Below, piece after piece: positions 8,861-18,258 of a stretch of 64,000 nucleotides of DNA. Position 1 is the stretch's first letter; the number at the start of each line of letters is the position of its first letter. The stretch covers positions 1 to 64,000 of the forward strand of contig UQHZ01000009.1 in assembly GCA_900541055.1 (NCBI GenBank). The letters run 5' to 3'. The stretch is from an uncultured Collinsella sp. Its GTDB lineage: Bacteria > Actinomycetota > Coriobacteriia > Coriobacteriales > Coriobacteriaceae. The notes beneath the pieces were generated by a model. The model had not been told where the DNA came from. It was given only the letters and a program-made list of their open reading frames with translations, and made no database searches. Position numbers and translations under genes: made by a program.

Positions 8861-10210
8861 CTACTTCGGTGCATTCCCGCTACGGTCGCGTTCGCTTTGC
8901 TCTACGCGCCACTCTTCCCAGCCGCGGCCCGCAGGCTGCCAGAACGCGCCACGCTCCAGCCCCTCGGGCAAATAGCGCTGATCGACCCAGCCTTCGGGAT
9001 AATCATGCGGATACTTGTATACACCGTATTCGTCGCTACCTGGGCGATGACGATCGCGCAAATAACTCGGCACCTCACGTAAACCGCTGCTATGAATATC
9101 GGCCAACGCCGCGTCAATCGAGGCCTCACATGCGTTTGACTTAGGCGCCAAGCACACATAGAGTGCAGCCTGAGCCAGGTTAATGCGGCACTCGGGATAG
9201 CCAATGACCTCGGCAGACTTAAACGCGGCATGCGCCACCAAAAGCGCCTGCGGGTCGGCGTTGCCAACATCCTCAGAAGCGTGAATCATAATACGGCGAG
9301 CGATAAACTTAGGATCCTCCCCAGCATCGATCATGCGCGCGAGCCAATAGATCGTGGCATCGGGGTCGCTACCGCGCATGGACTTGATGAACGCACTGAT
9401 GATGTCGTAGTGCATGTCGCCGTTTTTGTCATACGTAAAGCCGCGACGCGGGTTGGCGATCTTCACGTCATCCACGGTGATGGGATAGCGCTCCCCCGCC
9501 GCAGGCGCTGGCGTTCCCTCGGTATCGGGACGCGTGACGGCAATCTCGCTCGCAAGCTCGAGCGTCGTGAGCGCCGAGCGAGCGTCACCCGCTGCCAGCG
9601 TGCAAATGGTCTTGACCGTATCCTCATCGGCCGAGAACTTACCGTTCAAGCCCTGGGGTGCCTCAAGCGCACGTTCAATAAGCGTGGCGATATCCTCATC
9701 CTTCAGATGCTCAAGCTCCACGACGCGACCACGTGAGAGCAGTGCCGAGTTGACCTCGAAGTACGGGTTCTCTGTCGTAGCGCCAATCATAATGACGGTA
9801 CGGTTCTCAACTGCATGCAGCAGGGCATCCTGCTGCGACTTAGAGAAGCGGTGAATCTCATCGATGAATAGAATGGTGCGGCGGTCGTACGTATTCAGGC
9901 GCGTCTTGGCCTCATCAATCACGCGACGCAGGTCCTTCACGGTACCCGTGACGGCGCTGACCTCGACAAACTCGCTCTTGGTATGGTTGGCGATAATGTG
10001 GGCCAGCGTCGTCTTGCCCGTACCGGCAGGCCCGTACAGAATCACGCTCGAAAGCACGTCGTGCTCGATCGCGGCACGCAGCCATGAACCCTTACCGACG
10101 GCCTTTTGCTGGCCCACGTACTCGTCGAGCGAATTGGGGCGCATGCGCACCGCAAGCGGCGCATTCTGAAAGGAACGCTCGCGCGTCGAAGCAGAAAAAA
10201 GGTCGTCCAT
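8861..10210 (-). CDS. rarA: Replication-associated recombination protein A (RarA/MgsA)
   Basis: A clamp-loader-like AAA+ ATPase of about 449 residues that acts at stalled replication forks. It has the family N-terminus LAVRMRPNSLDEYVGQQ, Walker A GPAGTGKT, Walker B LFIDEIHRF, sensor 1 GATTENP and the C-terminal MgsA region (MRGSDPDATIYWLARM; YPECRINLAQAALY). ATG codons at 10216 and 10210 and a TTG at 10228 are all possible; 10210 is preferred because GGGATGG lies just upstream, but the Shine-Dalgarno signal is weak. About 100 bases separate it from the DUF948 gene, with a possible TTGGGG-N18-TATATC promoter for that gene. Confidence 0.94.
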   Translation of the reverse strand: MDDLFSASTRERSFQNAPLAVRMRPNSLDEYVGQQKAVGKGSWLRAAIEHDVLSSVILYGPAGTGKTTLAHIIANHTKSEFVEVSAVTGTVKDLRRVIDEAKTRLNTYDRRTILFIDEIHRFSKSQQDALLHAVENRTVIMIGATTENPYFEVNSALLSRGRVVELEHLKDEDIATLIERALEAPQGLNGKFSADEDTVKTICTLAAGDARSALTTLELASEIAVTRPDTEGTPAPAAGERYPITVDDVKIANPRRGFTYDKNGDMHYDIISAFIKSMRGSDPDATIYWLARMIDAGEDPKFIARRIMIHASEDVGNADPQALLVAHAAFKSAEVIGYPECRINLAQAALYVCLAPKSNACEASIDAALADIHSSGLREVPSYLRDRHRPGSDEYGVYKYPHDYPEGWVDQRYLPEGLERGAFWQPAGRGWEEWRVEQSERDRSGNAPK

Positions 10211-10270
10211 AGCCATCCCGTGTATCAATCAAATACTTTTTCCACTAACAGTATACCGAATTAATACGAA

Positions 10271-11518
10271 CTACCGTTCGTTAATATAGGTACGGTGCGG
10301 AAACTTCAGACCAGGGAACAGCTTGCTCGTCAGTTCGCAGAAATAACCGTCCGTCATGCTCGCGATATAATCCACCACGGCTTGATCCTTGTCGTCCTGC
10401 CAGGCATAGGTGCGATCGTAGTATGAAAGCTGCTGCTCAATGCGCGAAATATGGTGCTTAAAGATGTACGAGGACTCGTCACCACTGTTTAGATTCCGCA
10501 GGCAACGGTCGTAGAGCTTTTCAAACGCCTCGCGCAGCTCCACCTCGGAATCGCCTTCGATACCGCCCTTGCTATAGATCTTCTCGTAGTTCTCGCGCTT
10601 AGCTCGGCGGATTTCCTCAAACAGGTCCTCGCTCATCTCGATGCGCGGCTTACCATAGCTATGCTCAACGATATCGATGGAGGCATGCGTGAGGATCCAA
10701 CTGTTGTAGGCACCGCCCCGGCCATCATCAAAAGCGTAGGGCGAAAGCAGGCCCGCCGCGATCGCATCCTGACGGTCACGACCGACGTAGGCAAGAATAT
10801 CCGAAATGCGAACGACGCAGCCCTCGAGCGTCATGGGACGCAGATGCCCAATTGCGCTATAGCCCGTGGCAATGCAATCCTCAACCGTCTGGTCAAACTG
10901 GGTAAAGGAGCTCATGTCCGAGAGCTCAAACACACGCTGCTCGTACTCGCCGTTATGGCATAGCACGCCGTCAAGCGTCTGGAGCGACACGTTGCGGCCG
11001 TACAATGCGTCGAGCACGCGGACCGACTGCACGTTATGGAAAAAATAACGCCCCGTACGCTCATGATAGATATCGTTGAGGAAGCGCTCGCCGGCATGGC
11101 CGAAAGGCGTGTGTCCCAAGTCGTGACCCAGGCCAATCGCCTCGATCAGATCGCAATTGAGCCCCAGGGCGCGACCGATATCGCGCGCAATGCGGGAGAC
11201 GAGCTGCACGTGCAAACCGCGGCGGGACAGATCGTCATTGCTACGGAAGCTAAAGACCTGCGTTTTGCCTGCATAACGGGTGTACGCCGGAAGATGAAGT
11301 ATCTTTTCGGTATCGCGCATAAACGCCGGACGCATAAGCGTGCCTTTGTCGGCGGCGCGATCAATACGACGAATGACCTGATCGTCGTTGCAACGATACG
11401 GGTTGACATAGCCCGAAGCACGATCGGCGACAATGCGCTCGACTAGTTCGGGCGACAACGCCGAGGGAATACGGTCCATGCGCGCCTTAATGACGGCCGT
11501 TTCTTGATTAGATGCCAT
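10271..11518 (-). CDS. dgt: dGTPase-like HD-domain triphosphohydrolase
   Basis: A 415-residue member of the Dgt family, which hydrolyses dNTPs to nucleoside and triphosphate and so affects dNTP pools. The metal-binding HD motif is in GLGHDLGHTPFGHAGE, with family flanks SRIARDIGRALGLN and LCHNGEYEQRVF. The ATG at 11518 follows AAGGAG at 6-7 bases; a longer in-frame start upstream has no such signal. It precedes rarA in the same direction, separated by about 60 bases. The family is well supported, but substrate preference cannot be read from sequence. Confidence 0.92.
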   Translation of the reverse strand: MASNQETAVIKARMDRIPSALSPELVERIVADRASGYVNPYRCNDDQVIRRIDRAADKGTLMRPAFMRDTEKILHLPAYTRYAGKTQVFSFRSNDDLSRRGLHVQLVSRIARDIGRALGLNCDLIEAIGLGHDLGHTPFGHAGERFLNDIYHERTGRYFFHNVQSVRVLDALYGRNVSLQTLDGVLCHNGEYEQRVFELSDMSSFTQFDQTVEDCIATGYSAIGHLRPMTLEGCVVRISDILAYVGRDRQDAIAAGLLSPYAFDDGRGGAYNSWILTHASIDIVEHSYGKPRIEMSEDLFEEIRRAKRENYEKIYSKGGIEGDSEVELREAFEKLYDRCLRNLNSGDESSYIFKHHISRIEQQLSYYDRTYAWQDDKDQAVVDYIASMTDGYFCELTSKLFPGLKFPHRTYINER

Positions 11519-11549
11519 GGCATGCTCCTTAAGAAGGATGCGCAATCGG

Positions 11550-11972
11550 TTACAATGTGCAGCCCACGACCTCGATTATGGCAAAAATCGGCACTAAAAA
11601 CGGGAGCAATGGCAGGGAGCGCGATTTTGTGAAGAGGCAGGAGAGGGCCAGGGCCAGGAGTGCGACGGCAAATGCCACGATGCCACCCATAGGGTCGAGC
11701 GTGCAAAGCGCGAAGAGCGCCTTGGCATCCCCCATGCCGATGCCCGGGATTTGGCGAAGTCGACGCCAGAGGGACTCAGTCAGCACGAGAGCAAGATACA
11801 CGATGACGGCAAGACCTGCGTGGTCAAGCGCTGTGTTAACGCCTTTGTCGAGCCAAACGCCTGCTAATGCCGCCACCGCACACGCTCCGGCAAGCGCATT
11901 CGGAAACCGCCGCTCACGGGCATCAATCGCCGCGCCGGCAAAGATGCAAATCCAAAACGGGATATAGACCAT
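11550..11972 (-). CDS. A24-type prepilin peptidase domain protein
   Basis: A 140-residue, very hydrophobic protein with about five transmembrane segments and the two aspartates of the type IV leader peptidase family: the first in AIDARERRFPN, the second in the GxGD motif of IPGIGMGDAKAL. It has the peptidase domain only and lacks the N-terminal methylase domain of PilD. The ATG at 11972 is preceded by GAGGAGGAG. No pilin, pilus ATPase or secretion gene is in the window, so the substrate is presumably encoded elsewhere. Confidence 0.85.
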   Translation of the reverse strand: MVYIPFWICIFAGAAIDARERRFPNALAGACAVAALAGVWLDKGVNTALDHAGLAVIVYLALVLTESLWRRLRQIPGIGMGDAKALFALCTLDPMGGIVAFAVALLALALSCLFTKSRSLPLLPFLVPIFAIIEVVGCTL

Positions 11973-12004
11973 CGGACTCCTCCTCGAGCTGCATCGCAAA
12001 AGCA

Positions 12005-12046
12005 AAAAACCACCACAAAGGCGCCTGTCCCCTTTGCGGTGGTTTT
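12005..12046 (-). terminator. Rho-independent terminator after the glycosyltransferase gene
   Basis: Arms AAAACCACCGCAAAGG and its near-perfect complement (one wobble) surround about nine bases; on the minus strand a run of T follows the stem. The stem is nearly identical to the terminator at 19757-19797. Confidence 0.85.
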
Positions 12047-12054
12047 GGTGGTGG

Positions 12055-13350
12055 TTATTTGGCGCCTTGCATGACCTCGTCGAGGGTGACGTTTACGGCA
12101 TGCTGGGTAGGAACCCAGTCGACCTTCAGGAACAGCGCTGCCACCGTGATGGGGATATAGCTGAACATAAAGATCGGGAAGGTAAACAGATTGGTCACCA
12201 GGCGCCACTTTTGCGCACAGTGAATATGCTTGTACTCAAAGATGGTCGTGAGCAGCGCCAAGATGAAGAACGTCTGATACATCATGGCGAAGGTCATAAT
12301 GAGCGAAGCGGCGCACGCCTGCATCTCGACTTCGGTAGCCAAGAAGCCGTGCGAAAGACCGCCCACGATCAGGAACGTCGCATTGGCGAGCATCGAGATC
12401 AGCGATAGCAACATACCCGGGGCGATCGTCATAAACATGTCGTAGGCGGCAAAGCGATGGTAGCGAAAGGTCGATTTGACCAGGTGCTTACCATACGTAA
12501 AGAACACCTGGTAAAAGCCCTTGGTCCACCGCATGCGCTGTTTCCAGGACGCCTTAAACGTCACGGGCTGTTCGTCAAAGAACTCCGCCGGCGCATAACC
12601 GATGCGAATGCCGTGAATGGCGCAGAACGTGGTGAACTGAATATCCTCGGTCAGCGTATGGAACTGCCAACCGTGCATGCCCTCGATAACGCTGGCGGAG
12701 ATGAGGTAGCCCGAACCCGAGACAGCGCAAGAAGTCTTGCAGATATTGCGCGCGTTGTTGAGAAAGCGCGCCTCGCGCAGGTACCAAGTAGCATTAGCTG
12801 CCGAGATCCACGAGCTGCCAAAGTTCTTGGAGTTGCGATAGCTCGTGACCACATGGAAGCCCTGGTCAAAGGCGTCATTCATCTTGGAGACGTAATCGCG
12901 AGAGATAACGTTATCGGCGTCGAAAATAAAGTAACCCTCAAACGTGTCGGGATACTCGTTAAGGATGCGGTCAAAACCAAAGTCCATAACCCAGCTCTTA
13001 CCCTTGCGGGCCAGGTCGTTGCGCTCATAGACGATGGCACCCGCCTCGCGCGCGAGCTGCGCCGTGTTGTCGGTGCAGGCATCGGCGACCACGAAGACCT
13101 CGATAAGCTCGGACGGATAATCCTGGTCCTTGATGGAGCGAACGAGGTTGGCAATTACGGCCTCCTCGTTATGCGCAGCGATAAAGAAGGCATAGCGGTG
13201 GAGTTTTTTGGCCTTGGGAGGCGCGACCTCGCCACGAAGAGCGCCGATGACAAAGAAGACCACCTGGTACAGAAAGCAGACCGTGAGCAGCGTGACGACA
13301 ATCTGGTTGAAGATCACGATGGGTGTGTTGGTTTGTAAAAAGGCGAGCAT
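12055..13350 (-). CDS. Processive family 2 glycosyltransferase (membrane)
   Basis: A 431-residue GT2 enzyme resembling cellulose/poly-GlcNAc synthase catalytic subunits. An N-terminal transmembrane helix is followed by the GT-A domain with FIAAHNEEAV, the UDP-binding VVADACTDNT, the DxD-type FDADN, the catalytic base motif LTEDIQF and the processivity motif QRMRW; three or four helices close the C-terminus. The ATG at 13350 has GGGAG upstream; a TTG five codons earlier is less likely. It probably makes a surface polysaccharide or glycolipid, but the sugar and acceptor cannot be told. It stands as a single-gene unit with its own terminator. Confidence 0.9.
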   Translation of the reverse strand: MLAFLQTNTPIVIFNQIVVTLLTVCFLYQVVFFVIGALRGEVAPPKAKKLHRYAFFIAAHNEEAVIANLVRSIKDQDYPSELIEVFVVADACTDNTAQLAREAGAIVYERNDLARKGKSWVMDFGFDRILNEYPDTFEGYFIFDADNVISRDYVSKMNDAFDQGFHVVTSYRNSKNFGSSWISAANATWYLREARFLNNARNICKTSCAVSGSGYLISASVIEGMHGWQFHTLTEDIQFTTFCAIHGIRIGYAPAEFFDEQPVTFKASWKQRMRWTKGFYQVFFTYGKHLVKSTFRYHRFAAYDMFMTIAPGMLLSLISMLANATFLIVGGLSHGFLATEVEMQACAASLIMTFAMMYQTFFILALLTTIFEYKHIHCAQKWRLVTNLFTFPIFMFSYIPITVAALFLKVDWVPTQHAVNVTLDEVMQGAK

Positions 13351-13432
13351 GCAGGCTCCCAGCAACGCGTTACGTAAACAATCGTATATCTTACCGCAGG
13401 CTTACCGAGTTCAAGAAACCACCTAATACTGG

Positions 13433-14446
13433 CTAGGCTTCGAGAAGACCGAGCTGCGGAACGATTTCATCTCCAGCGGCCGTGCGACCGAGAGAGCGCG
13501 GAGCCAGATCATCGAGAACCGCGGCGAGATCCCACGGCAACTCGTCGCGGCACTCAATGCGCTCCCCCGTCACGGGATGTTCGAACGCCACGCGCCAGGA
13601 ATGCAGAAACTGCCTGGTCAGGCCCTGGTCGGCGCGCGCATCGCACTTGCCGTAAAGTGGATCGCCCACGCAGGCGTGGTTGATATGACGCATATGCACG
13701 CGAATCTGATGAGTGCGGCCGGTAAACAGGTGACACTCGACAAGCGTGTAGCCGTCGTCAAAGCGCGTGGAATCAAAGCGCTCGAGGACCTTAAAGGTTG
13801 TAATGGCCTGACGGGCAAAGGGGTCGTCCGAAACCGCCATCTTAACGCGGTCGCGCGTGGAACGGGCGATACCGGTATTGATGGTGCCCTCGTCCATGGC
13901 GATGTGCCCGTGGACAAGCGTGATATAGCGGCGGTCGAGCGTACGCGTGCGAATGAGATTTTGAAGCGCGCGCTGTGTGTCGTCGTCCTTTGCCGCAAGC
14001 ATGAGACCCGAGGTATCGCGATCCAAACGATGCACGATCCCGGGGCGATCCTCGCCCTGCACGGTGCCCAGATGGTCGATACCGCAGTGATAGACCAGGG
14101 CATTCGCGAGCGTACCGCTCTCATGACCATGCGCAGGATGGCACACCAGGCCACGCTGCTTGGAGAGCACAATGAGATAGTCGTCCTCATAGCGAATGTC
14201 GAGCGGGATGGCCTCGGGAATCACATCGGTGGGATCGTGCGGCTCAGGCAAATCGACCGAAATACGGTCGCCGGCTCGCACGGCGTACTTTTTAGACAGA
14301 CAGGTCTCGCCATTGACACATACGGCACCGCCCTCAATCAGATGCGCGCAGGCAGAGCGCGTAGGGCAGCCGTCATTGGAGCCCAGATAGGCGTCAAGAC
14401 GCTGACCAGCGCAATCGTCGGCAACGAGAATATGGATGTCGGCCAT
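13433..14446 (-). CDS. RluA-family 23S rRNA pseudouridine synthase
   Basis: A 337-residue RluA/RluD-type pseudouridine synthase, which isomerises specific uridines in structured RNA. It has an N-terminal S4 RNA-binding domain (RLDAYLGSND to about residue 75) and the catalytic motif GIVHRLDRDTSGLML with the nucleophilic Asp, plus the TGRTHQIRVHM motif. It starts on the TAATG overlap with the lspA stop, the common lspA-rluD pairing in Gram-positive bacteria. RluD is the best guess, but target sites cannot be assigned. Confidence 0.92.
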   Translation of the reverse strand: MADIHILVADDCAGQRLDAYLGSNDGCPTRSACAHLIEGGAVCVNGETCLSKKYAVRAGDRISVDLPEPHDPTDVIPEAIPLDIRYEDDYLIVLSKQRGLVCHPAHGHESGTLANALVYHCGIDHLGTVQGEDRPGIVHRLDRDTSGLMLAAKDDDTQRALQNLIRTRTLDRRYITLVHGHIAMDEGTINTGIARSTRDRVKMAVSDDPFARQAITTFKVLERFDSTRFDDGYTLVECHLFTGRTHQIRVHMRHINHACVGDPLYGKCDARADQGLTRQFLHSWRVAFEHPVTGERIECRDELPWDLAAVLDDLAPRSLGRTAAGDEIVPQLGLLEA

Positions 14447-15027
14447 TAACGCTCATTCCTTTCGCGAATCTTGCGGGCACGCTCCCCACGCTGCTTGGCT
14501 TTGCGCTTGGCGCGTGCCTCATCACGGGCATTGAGCTCGGCAGTCGCATCGACTTCGCGGGCCGCAGGGCTCAAGAACATGTAGCCAATGAGGGCAAGCA
14601 CGACGCCTACGGTGATGCCGATATCGGCCACGTTAAAGACGGGAAAGTCGATGAAGGTGGTGGCAATAAAATCGGTCACAAAGCCAAAAGTCAGACGGTC
14701 GATTGCGTTGCCAATGGCGCCGCCCGCAACCATCGCCATGCCCACGACCTCAAGATGGGCGAGCTGGGATGCACGGAGCAAGTACACGGCAATGGCGACA
14801 ATGACCGCAAGCGCCAACACAGCGAAAGCGACGCCATGACCCTCGCCCATGCTAAAGGCGGCTCCGATATTGCGGACAAACACAAAATCGATCACACCGG
14901 GGATAACAGTCACATGCAAAGCGTCGCCCACGGCACGAACCGCAAGCTTGGTCAGCTGGTCAACAAGCAACACAACGAGCGCTACCCCACCAGCAACTCC
15001 CAACCGCCAACGCAAAGGCGGCGTCAT
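14446..15027 (-). CDS. lspA: Lipoprotein signal peptidase (signal peptidase II)
   Basis: An inner-membrane aspartyl protease that removes signal peptides from diacylglyceryl-modified prolipoproteins. The 193-residue protein has four hydrophobic segments, the conserved FVRNIGAAFSMG loop and the two catalytic aspartates in GAIGNAIDRLTFG and FNVADIGI. A C-terminal tail of about 40 residues is rich in Arg, Lys and Glu, longer than in E. coli LspA. ATG 15027 is chosen over an upstream TTG. It overlaps the pseudouridine synthase start by one base. Confidence 0.94.
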   Translation of the reverse strand: MTPPLRWRLGVAGGVALVVLLVDQLTKLAVRAVGDALHVTVIPGVIDFVFVRNIGAAFSMGEGHGVAFAVLALAVIVAIAVYLLRASQLAHLEVVGMAMVAGGAIGNAIDRLTFGFVTDFIATTFIDFPVFNVADIGITVGVVLALIGYMFLSPAAREVDATAELNARDEARAKRKAKQRGERARKIRERNER

Positions 15028-15375
15028 ATCCCCAGCACGACCCAAATCAATCCCCTACCCTCAAGAACATCGAATTACGTTTAACGCAGTAGATAATCAT
15101 ACATTGACGCAAGCAAGAAGCGACAAATCTCCCAAGAACGGAAACACCGCAGGTAGAGCATAAATGAGCGAGCGGGTCGCATTTGAGACAAGGTGACGTG
15201 AAATGAAAGGGCGCTGACCTTTCGGTCGCGCCCTTGAAATTGAACGTCAGATTGTCCAAATGCGGCCCGCGCAGCGTCGGCAGGTCCGCCGTTCGGCAGA
15301 ACGGCGGAACCCCCAATTGCCGCTCTGGCGGGTTTGCAGCGTCAACCTGTTACGCGGTTTGGTAAAACCGCGTAA
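15028..15375. other. 348-base spacer with three GC-rich hairpins between lspA and ileS
   Basis: No protein gene is supported. Reading downstream from ileS on the minus strand there are three hairpins: 15349-15376 (12-bp perfect stem, loop of four, beginning at the ileS stop codon), 15285-15308 (10-bp perfect stem, loop of four) and 15207-15235 (11 bp with one bulge). The rest, down to the lspA start, shows no clear promoter. A 90-codon open frame at 15047-15316 on the minus strand runs through the hairpins, has no ribosome site and is not called. Confidence 0.7.
15207..15235 (-). terminator. Possible terminator downstream of ileS
   Basis: The minus strand shows AAGGGCG and its complement, then four more paired bases beyond a bulge, around a TTTC-complement loop, followed by CCCTTTCATTT. 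The T tract is short, so termination is likely to be weak. Confidence 0.45.
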
Positions 15376-18177
15376 CTACAGCGCCTCCGCGCAGCGCTTA
15401 CAGATATGTGCATGGCCGTTGTACTCGCCGACGGTGGTGCGGTAGTTCCAGCAACGGTCGCAGCACTCGCCCTCGGCTGCCTCGATGGCAACGGAGAGCT
15501 CCTCGCCCTGGGTCAGCTCAACATCGGAGACGATGTAGAACTCGGCCAGGTCGACGGCCTTGTCGCCGGTCAGCAGCGCGTACATCTCTGCGGGAACGAC
15601 CGCCTTGACGCGAACCTGCTGGCTCTTGGTGAAGGTGCCGGCAGAACGGGCATCCTCAAGGGCCTTGGTCACGGCGCTACGGAGTTCGAGCGAAGCCTCG
15701 AGCACGCCCTCAAACTCATTGGCCTCGTCGACCGTGATGGGCGACTTGTACCAATCGAGCAGCGCGGCGTACTTCTGGTGATCGACGCAGCCGGCGGGCG
15801 CATAGGCCATGGCCTCATCGACCGTGTAGGACAGGATCGGCTGCAGGTCGCGCATGAGCATCGAGAAGAGCTCGGCCAGCACGGTCTGGGCGCTGCGACG
15901 CTCGAGCGAGCCGGGCTTATCGCAGTACAGACGGTCCTTCAGGGCGTCGAGGTACACGTTGGAGAGCTCGGTAACCACGAAGTCGTAGAGCGCACGGTAG
16001 GCGCGCGGGAACTCGTAGCTGGCGTAGGCATCGTCGACTTCGGCCTGAACCTGGGTTAGGCGGGCAACCATGAGCTTGTCGAGCGGCAGCAAGTCGGCAA
16101 AGGCGACGCCGTCGGTCTCGGGCTCAAACTGACCCTCGAGCTCGGAGAGCAAGAAGCGCAGTGTGTTGCGGAAACGACGGTAGGCATCGGACGTACGAGC
16201 AAGGATCTCGTGGTCGATGGAGACATCGGAGCTGGTGTCGACGGAGGCAACCCACAGGCGGATGATGTCGGCGCCCATCTCGTCGCAGACCTTGTTGGGG
16301 TCGATGACGTTGCCGAGCGACTTGGACATCTTGCGGCCCTGGCCGTCGAGCGTGAAGCCCTGCGAGACGACTGCCTTGTACGGAGCGTGGCCGTTGGCAC
16401 CCACCGAGGTGAGCAGCGAGCTCTGGAACCAACCGCGGTGCTGGTCGGAGCCCTCGAGGTACACATCCGCCGGATACTCGAGCTCGGGGCGATACTCGCA
16501 GACGGCCTTCCAAGACACGCCAGAGTCCCACCACACGTCGAGGATGTCCTTATCGGCCTTGAGGTGATGGCCACCGCACTTGGGGCAGACGCAGGCCTCG
16601 CCCAGGTAGCTCTCGGGAGCGTCGGTGAACCAGGCATCGGAGCCCTTCTCGTGGAAGAGCTTGATGACGGCGTCGAGCGTAGCGTCGTTCATGACCTTCT
16701 CGCCGCAGTCGGCGCAGGTGTAGCTGGGGATAGGCACGCCCCAGTTGCGCTGACGGCTGATGCACCAGTCGGGACGCTGCTCGACCATGGCGCCGATGCG
16801 GTTGGCCGCGTGGGCCGGATACCACTTGACGTTCTCGCGGACCTCTTTGCCAGCCTGCTCGCGCAAACCGGTCTTGTCCATCGAGACAAACCACTGGTCG
16901 GTGGCACGGAAGAGCACCGGGTGCTTGCAGCGCCAGCAGTGCGGATAGCTGTGCGTGATCTTCTTCTCGAGGACCAGGGTGCCGCGCTCGCGCAGGAACT
17001 CGATGATATGCGGGTTGGCCTCATCGGTATCCATACCGCTGAAGGGGCCACCGGTGCCAAACTCCTCACCGGTGTAGAACTTGCCGTCGTCATCGACCGG
17101 CATGCAGATGTCGGTGATGCCCTCCTTGAGGCAGGCAAAGTAGTCGTCGACGCCGTGGCCGGGCGAGTTGTGGACGATACCGGTACCGTCATCGACACCA
17201 ACGTAATCGGCCAGCAGCGCCACGCCCTCAACGCCGTCAAAGATCGGCTGCTTGTAGTGGATATGATGGAAGGTCTCGGCGGGAACCACGTAGGGCTTGC
17301 CGTCGACCATGACCGGGGTGTACTCCCAGCCAAACTCCTCGCAGCACTTGGGAGCCAGGTCCTCGAGCATGACCTCGGCACGCCCATCGTGCTCAACGGC
17401 AACATAGGCGGCGCCGGGCTTGAGGGAAACTGCCTGGTCAGAGGGGATGGTCCACGGCGTGGTCGTCCAGATGATGAAGTCAACCGGGCCGTCGAAGTTC
17501 TCGAGGCCGGCGGGCTTGGAGGTCATCTCGAAGCGCACGAAGATGGACGGGCTCGTCTCGTCGGAGTACTCAATCTCGGCCTCGGCGAGTGCGGTGTGGC
17601 AGTGCTTGCACCAGTGGACGGGCTTATGACCACGATAGATCATGCCCTTGTCGAACATGGCCTTGAAGACCTCGATGTCGGCGGCGTCATGCTGGTGATA
17701 AAGCGTCAGATACGGGTTGTCCCAGTCGCCGAGCACGCCCAGGCGACGGAAGCCAGCCTTCTGGAGCTCGATGTTCTCGACAGCGAACTTGTTGCAAAGC
17801 TCGCGGATCTTAGCCGTGGAGGTCTGGTTGAACTTCTCGGTGCCGAGCTTCTCCTCGACCTTATGCTCGATCGGCTGACCGTGGCAGTCCCAACCGGGGA
17901 CATAGGGAACTTCATAGCCCTGCATCATCCAGTAACGGTTGATCATGTCCTTGGAGATCTTGTTCATGGCGTGGCCGATGTGGATCGGGCCGTTGGCGTA
18001 CGGAGGGCCGTCGTGCAGCACGAACTTCTTGTGACCCTCGTTCTTCTTTAGAACTTGCTCGTAGACCTTGTTGTCCTGCCAGTCCTTGAGTCGCTTTGGC
18101 TCGGACTTGGAAAGACCGGCACGCATGGGAAATCCGGTTTTGGGCAGATTCATCGTCTGCTTGTACTCGTTTGCCAC
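15376..18177 (-). CDS. ileS: Isoleucyl-tRNA synthetase
   Basis: Charges tRNA-Ile and edits valine. The product is 933 residues, typical of the bacterial type. The HIGH motif is in PPYANGPIHIGHAMNK, KMSKS is in GRKMSKSLGN, and a C-terminal zinc finger is present (CDRCW and ICKRC). The start is a GTG at 18177 (GTG GCA AAC GAG) with AAAGGGG just upstream; an earlier open frame runs through the leader terminator and is rejected. Expression is expected to respond to uncharged tRNA-Ile through the T-box leader directly upstream. It stands alone between that leader and the lspA spacer. Confidence 0.97.
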   Translation of the reverse strand: MANEYKQTMNLPKTGFPMRAGLSKSEPKRLKDWQDNKVYEQVLKKNEGHKKFVLHDGPPYANGPIHIGHAMNKISKDMINRYWMMQGYEVPYVPGWDCHGQPIEHKVEEKLGTEKFNQTSTAKIRELCNKFAVENIELQKAGFRRLGVLGDWDNPYLTLYHQHDAADIEVFKAMFDKGMIYRGHKPVHWCKHCHTALAEAEIEYSDETSPSIFVRFEMTSKPAGLENFDGPVDFIIWTTTPWTIPSDQAVSLKPGAAYVAVEHDGRAEVMLEDLAPKCCEEFGWEYTPVMVDGKPYVVPAETFHHIHYKQPIFDGVEGVALLADYVGVDDGTGIVHNSPGHGVDDYFACLKEGITDICMPVDDDGKFYTGEEFGTGGPFSGMDTDEANPHIIEFLRERGTLVLEKKITHSYPHCWRCKHPVLFRATDQWFVSMDKTGLREQAGKEVRENVKWYPAHAANRIGAMVEQRPDWCISRQRNWGVPIPSYTCADCGEKVMNDATLDAVIKLFHEKGSDAWFTDAPESYLGEACVCPKCGGHHLKADKDILDVWWDSGVSWKAVCEYRPELEYPADVYLEGSDQHRGWFQSSLLTSVGANGHAPYKAVVSQGFTLDGQGRKMSKSLGNVIDPNKVCDEMGADIIRLWVASVDTSSDVSIDHEILARTSDAYRRFRNTLRFLLSELEGQFEPETDGVAFADLLPLDKLMVARLTQVQAEVDDAYASYEFPRAYRALYDFVVTELSNVYLDALKDRLYCDKPGSLERRSAQTVLAELFSMLMRDLQPILSYTVDEAMAYAPAGCVDHQKYAALLDWYKSPITVDEANEFEGVLEASLELRSAVTKALEDARSAGTFTKSQQVRVKAVVPAEMYALLTGDKAVDLAEFYIVSDVELTQGEELSVAIEAAEGECCDRCWNYRTTVGEYNGHAHICKRCAEAL

Positions 18178-18220
18178 GGTACCCCTTTCATGTCGTGGGC
18201 GCGCACGCCCGATGGGCACC

Positions 18221-18258
18221 AAAAAAAGCGCCCGTCCCTGCAAGCTGGGACGAAGCGC
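18221..18258 (-). terminator. Attenuator terminator of the ileS T-box leader
   Basis: On the minus strand GCGCTTCGTCCC pairs with GGGACGGGCGC across an 8-base loop and is followed by seven T (complement of 18221-18227). It lies 45 bases before the ileS GTG, so it would stop transcription when tRNA-Ile is charged. Confidence 0.9.

Noticed and set aside
15047..15316. Ninety-codon open frame on the minus strand between ileS and lspA
   Set aside because: It passes through GC-rich hairpins, has no ribosome site, and its product has no coherent features. Such frames can arise from intergenic repeats.
16210..18051. Long open frame on the plus strand opposite ileS
   Set aside because: Antisense shadow of ileS; no motif or ribosome site.
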